Below, piece after piece: positions 60,241 to 64,000 of a stretch of 64,000 bases of DNA; position 1 is the first letter of the stretch; every line of letters starts with the position of its first letter. The DNA is from Lateolabrax maculatus (taxonomy: Eukaryota; Chordata; Actinopteri; Acropomatiformes; Lateolabracidae). Both the position numbers and the translations under genes were made by a program. Where the stretch lies: the NCBI GenBank assembly GCA_031216445.1, contig CM062201.1:4023501-4087500 (forward strand), read 5' to 3'. Under the pieces are notes generated by a model. It searched no databases, was not told where the DNA came from, and worked only from the letters and a program-made list of their open reading frames with translations.

Positions 60241-61839
60241 ATTCCTGCTAAGTGCAAATGTTTAACTTCATAGCCGTATTATTAATCTTTGGCAAACAGT
60301 TGATAAGAAAATCAATAAAAAGTCCACACTGTTCTTTAGGCTCCGTCCGACTCCTTCATCTCTACCCGTGGCAAACTTTAAGCCAAACGCTTTGTTGACT
60401 CACTTTAATGACACCTACCTTTCCCCGACACACACGTCTTTACACAAGGAACCAAGAAGCCCATCTGCCACAGATTCTAATGTAGATGTCTCTAACTAGC
60501 TCGGGCCTCTTTCGATCCCCATTCTCCTGGGTTAAAACACAGCCAGTGTAATGAAGCCCTTCACTCTCTGGGCGCTTTTCAGGCTTAGAGAGAGAGCGGC
60601 GAGTCCCACTCGCTTGCAGTGGAAAGCATGTCAGCCGGGGCTATCTTTACACCCGGGCTCCTTTCTGACTTAAACTGCATTGGATTTTTTTGTTCCACGA
60701 CAGAGTGTATATCACGCACGCCTTTGTGGCCCTGCTGCGGCCCGTAATGAATGCATGGCTAAAATACCTAAGTGCGGCGGTGGTTCGTTAAGGGAGGGGA
60801 TGGAGTGAGCATGGTAAGAGGTGGAGAAGTGGTGGTGGGGGCGGGGGGGGGGGGTGGTTGAGCGTGCTCGGAGTGAGAATCAGCCTGCATAAGTAGAGAG
60901 AGAGGGAGAGAGAAAGGTGAAGACAGAAGGCAGGTCTGCTGCGGTTTGGCAGCCTCTGCATATGGATCATGACATCATTCCCCGACAAAACGAGATGACG
61001 TCGTCTCCACTTTAATATCGTTCAGTCTGAAGAAAGAACCTTAAAAGAGTTCTTTCAAGAACCCGCGTGCTAGATTGTTTCATTTAACTTCCGTGGTGCC
61101 CTTCATTCACTTAATCCTATCGCCTTTCAGTTGAGAAGCTGAAGATTTTCCCATCATTTCTTTCTATCCGAGCTGTCTCCATTTATCCCCCTTTGTTCTA
61201 CTTTGCCAAGAAGTTTAGTGACAGCCCTGTATGCCGGAGTTAGCGGCTGGTGCTTTTTATATCCTTATGTTAGTTTATGGGCACATAATTACCGATATTG
61301 GCTGTCCCAAGCATCTTTAGACACCACTTCCATTTCATTTTTTTAAGCTACATCTCAGCATTTTCCAACACATAAAATCAAATACAGCGGTGCTGGCACA
61401 GAGGAGATCTTTCCTGTGCTTGTTGCCATGTGTTTTTTTAAAATCTCATTACAGTTATTGATGGTGTGTTACTGTGGCGACGACAGGTCCGAGGGGCCGT
61501 TAAAGCTGGTTAAACCGCTCGTACACATGTACTGCAAGGAGGTCTGTTTGCTGAACAGTGCTCCAGTTCTGGATATATCTAGTGAAATTACTGAATAAAG
61601 TGGTTCATTAAGGACACTTACAGTGCCATCCTTCTTACATTAATGTGAAGAATTTCACCTCTGCAAAGTCTAAGAAAAGACAAAGTCCCCAAGAGTCCAG
61701 TAAGGTTATATTAATGGAGGAAACGCACCCTGGTTCCATTATAAAAGGCCAAGTAAGAGTTTTAAAAAAACAGTCAAACTGTGTTTACATGTTGTGGTGG
61801 TGTACCGAGAAAGGCATGGAGGGGAGAGAGTGTGAGAGA

Positions 61840-62280
61840 GGAGGAGAGGATATAATTAAATATATCATCTAAATAGGTATTGATCGTCTTAAGGGTGTTG
61901 CCGTTAGATTAAAAGGTTAAGGAATAAAACCGCTTTGAGGATTAAATCATTGTGAGCTAAAATCAAGAGCAGCGGAAGATAAACACTGCAATAAGCACAA
62001 AGTATGAGTGCTGCAGACACGCTTAATGGTGTCCTATAGAGACATTAAAGATCCCGTCATGATGCATTTAAGGGCCACAACCAAAACTGGTCATGGCGTT
62101 TTTAAACAAATCCACTGGAAAGAGGGTTTAGGTTGGGTGGACTGTGGACACAAGCTGATTATGTCCATGGAGATAATGTCAAAGTTGCTACACATTATGA
62201 ACCACAGTGTGCACGTCGCTTTAAAGATACCAATCGTCCCGGTCCACAGTAACCCTGAAAGGGCTTCCGACTGATAAAGA
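61840..62280. other. complex unique sequence, possible conserved noncoding element
   Basis: Non-repetitive A/T-leaning sequence (TTGATCGTCTTAAGGG, GCCGTTAGATTAAAAGG, GGATTAAATCATTGTGAGC). No coding support for the short frame at 62008-62274. Confidence 0.2.
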
Positions 62281-62769
62281 GAAAGTTCCCCCGCCATGCG
62301 CTATGGTAGCCACAGCGCGACACCTGAGACGAGCAGCCGCACAAGGTCAGGAAGCGTTCTTTCTTTTTTTGATCCGACAGACGTGTTTTATCTTTGTGGA
62401 GAGTAAGGGAGCGAGGAAGTGGCTGAGCAGAGGATAAAGGGTCCTGTTACGCTCCTGTCTCCTCCTCTGATCAACCAATCAGGCGGGGGAATAGTGCTGA
62501 GTCAGCCGCTGGGTGCTGCTCACGTCCGAATGCGGGGGGGAGCGGAGTGGGAGGGGTTGGTGGTGGAAGAAGAGGAGCCAGCCAGCCAGCCGGTGTCTGC
62601 AGTGGACTGCAGCAGCATTAGCGCCGCTTACCCCATGACAAGGAGGCCTTGCTGGGGAGAGGGGGTGGGGGGGACCACCTGCCTGATCTCTCCTAATGGA
62701 CTTTTATTTTGCACCACTTCTGCAATGCCCATCACAATCCCATGGATATCAGATCCGCCCTGAACGTCC

Positions 62770-63080
62770 ATGCTCACTTTGATATATACATCCCACTTTT
62801 CCCTCTGCCCGTAGTCAGCGGGTAATTAGCAGGAATAAATACAGCCAGCCACAGAAGATAAAGTTTACAGCCTGACCACAGGTCAACTTGTTTCATTACT
62901 ATGAGTGTGCCTTGCATTAAGCTAATTACCATCTGGCAAACATCTTCACCAGGCATACACCGAGGTCTTCATTAGGATGGTTTGTCTGAATCTGCTTCAT
63001 TTATATGCTGCATTACAGAAGATTATTGCAGTTTTAAGTGGATTTTAATGGTTATTTTGCATCGGCGTCGACGTTGACAG
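62770..63080. other. complex unique sequence, possible conserved noncoding element
   Basis: It contains GCGGGTAATTAGCAGG, AAGCTAATTACCATCTGG and CTTCATTAGGATGG, with no repeats and no open frame of note. It passes directly into the CpG-rich segment at 63060-63500. Confidence 0.22.
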
Positions 63081-63500
63081 GAAGTGATGCTCTCTGATGG
63101 TTTCCATGGGGCCTCGTCCCCCCACGGCGTGGCGCCGGGTGGAGAGCCGCGCCCTGACAGTCAGTCAGTCACCGAGAGACACTTGTCCCGATAAGGAGAG
63201 AGAGCAGAGAGGAATACCAGACAGCCGGAGACGGGGACACGGAGCTCGTGACATGGTCAGCGAGTGAGTGATGGGAGTGCGGCGCACGGCGGCATTGTGT
63301 CAGGGCCATGCGTCTGAAATGAAAATATCACAGTGAGCAAGAGTGACAGAGTCCGCTGCGGGACTGGTTTCAAAGTGTCACTCCTCCCGAGGAGGGGGCC
63401 GTGCATGCTGTTGGGCCGGGCAGCTGCTCCGCGAACGCCACCTGTGCCGTGTATTTCTCCCCGGGGGACGCCTCGCACCCCTCACTAACCTTCCCGCTGT
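63060..63500. other. CpG-rich segment, possible CpG island
   Basis: CpG-dense stretches include ATCGGCGTCGACGTTGAC, ACGGCGTGGCGCCGGGTGG and GCGGCGCACGGCGG. Long frames here do not resemble known proteins. It could mark a promoter of the next gene or a bound regulatory region. Confidence 0.3.
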
Positions 63501-64000
63501 GACTCCCTGACTGTCTTTACCGCCACGTCTCTCCCTTCCCTCTCTGCCGGCATCCAGCTGTCCTTAACCCTCCCCCCACACCCTCAGTCTCCAATATAAG
63601 GGCAGGAATGCAGCGGACAGCACAGTCCCAGAATAGACAAGTAGCCAGCCTATCTCCAACCACGCAGTCAGCCTGATAGAGGGCACCTACAGTAGCAGCC
63701 ACACTCATGCAAGACACACATGCAGCAACCCCCCCCCCGACCCACATACAGTCCGCTTCCCCGAGTTCTTTTGCTGGTAAACTTAAGAATGCACACCTTT
63801 ACTTATTGTAGTTTTGATCTTGACAGCGCTGCCTCACAGTTTAATGTTGAAAGAGCACTCATCGGTGAAGCTTCCAGCAGGCATCTGAGCGAGGTTAATG
63901 ATAAAGCGCTATGGGTGTAATGATTCCGTTTGATGTTGGATCTGAGTGGAGGTGCGCTGGGTGAAGGAGGGTTGCCTGTTTGATGAGTGTGTGGGCCACA

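Overview
The window looks like intergenic or intronic DNA from a teleost fish, probably a percomorph. It has no host protein-coding exon that I can recognise. The fish assignment rests on L2-type and Rex/CR1-like LINE fossils, hAT and piggyBac-like DNA transposons, several dispersed repeats I know from fish genomes, and very many (CA)n, (GA)n and poly(G) tracts. The long open frames in the window are chance frames or transposon relics.

The one functional gene I can name with high confidence is a microRNA. A complete pre-miR-1 hairpin lies on the + strand at about 51072-51156, with the mature miR-1-3p at 51124-51145 and the 5p arm at about 51085-51106. The 5p arm resembles the vertebrate miR-1-1 paralogue. 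In vertebrates miR-1 is the heart and skeletal-muscle microRNA, usually processed from a long transcript that also carries miR-133a. No miR-133a is visible in the 12.8 kb downstream. Around miR-1 I propose, as inference only, parts of a noncoding host transcript: a TATA box with an upstream CArG-like element (45078-45158), a second TATA-like site (49692), strong splice donors (46455, 50209), a strong acceptor (52190) and muscle-type motifs (44079, 43207-43231, 54736-54756).

Layout. Positions 1-42 kb are rich in decayed mobile elements. They hold a helicase-derived MITE-like repeat (about 770-1272, second copy 41825-42184), a minus-strand LINE fragment (13440-14245), an L2 LINE relic (22640-25018), a solo LTR with a perfect 5-bp target duplication (25396-25955), and an SGNH-hydrolase relic (28205-28660). 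They also hold a non-autonomous hAT element (29779-30610), a piggyBac-like element bounded by TTAA (34274-35960) that appears to sit in the 3' part of an internally deleted L2 (36149-36788), a hAT transposase fossil (37830-38781) and a hAT-type MITE (39091-39642). Positions 42-64 kb are poor in transposons. They contain miR-1, long pyrimidine or purine tracts, microsatellites and stretches of complex unique sequence that could be conserved noncoding elements. The only obvious mobile elements there are a reverse-oriented common fish repeat (43556-43793) and a 5' fragment of a CAGTGGTGGAA-type hAT MITE (59793-60092).

Limits: no alignment, folding or database search was run. Family names come from recognition. 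Promoter, splice and enhancer calls are motif-based and need transcript or chromatin data.
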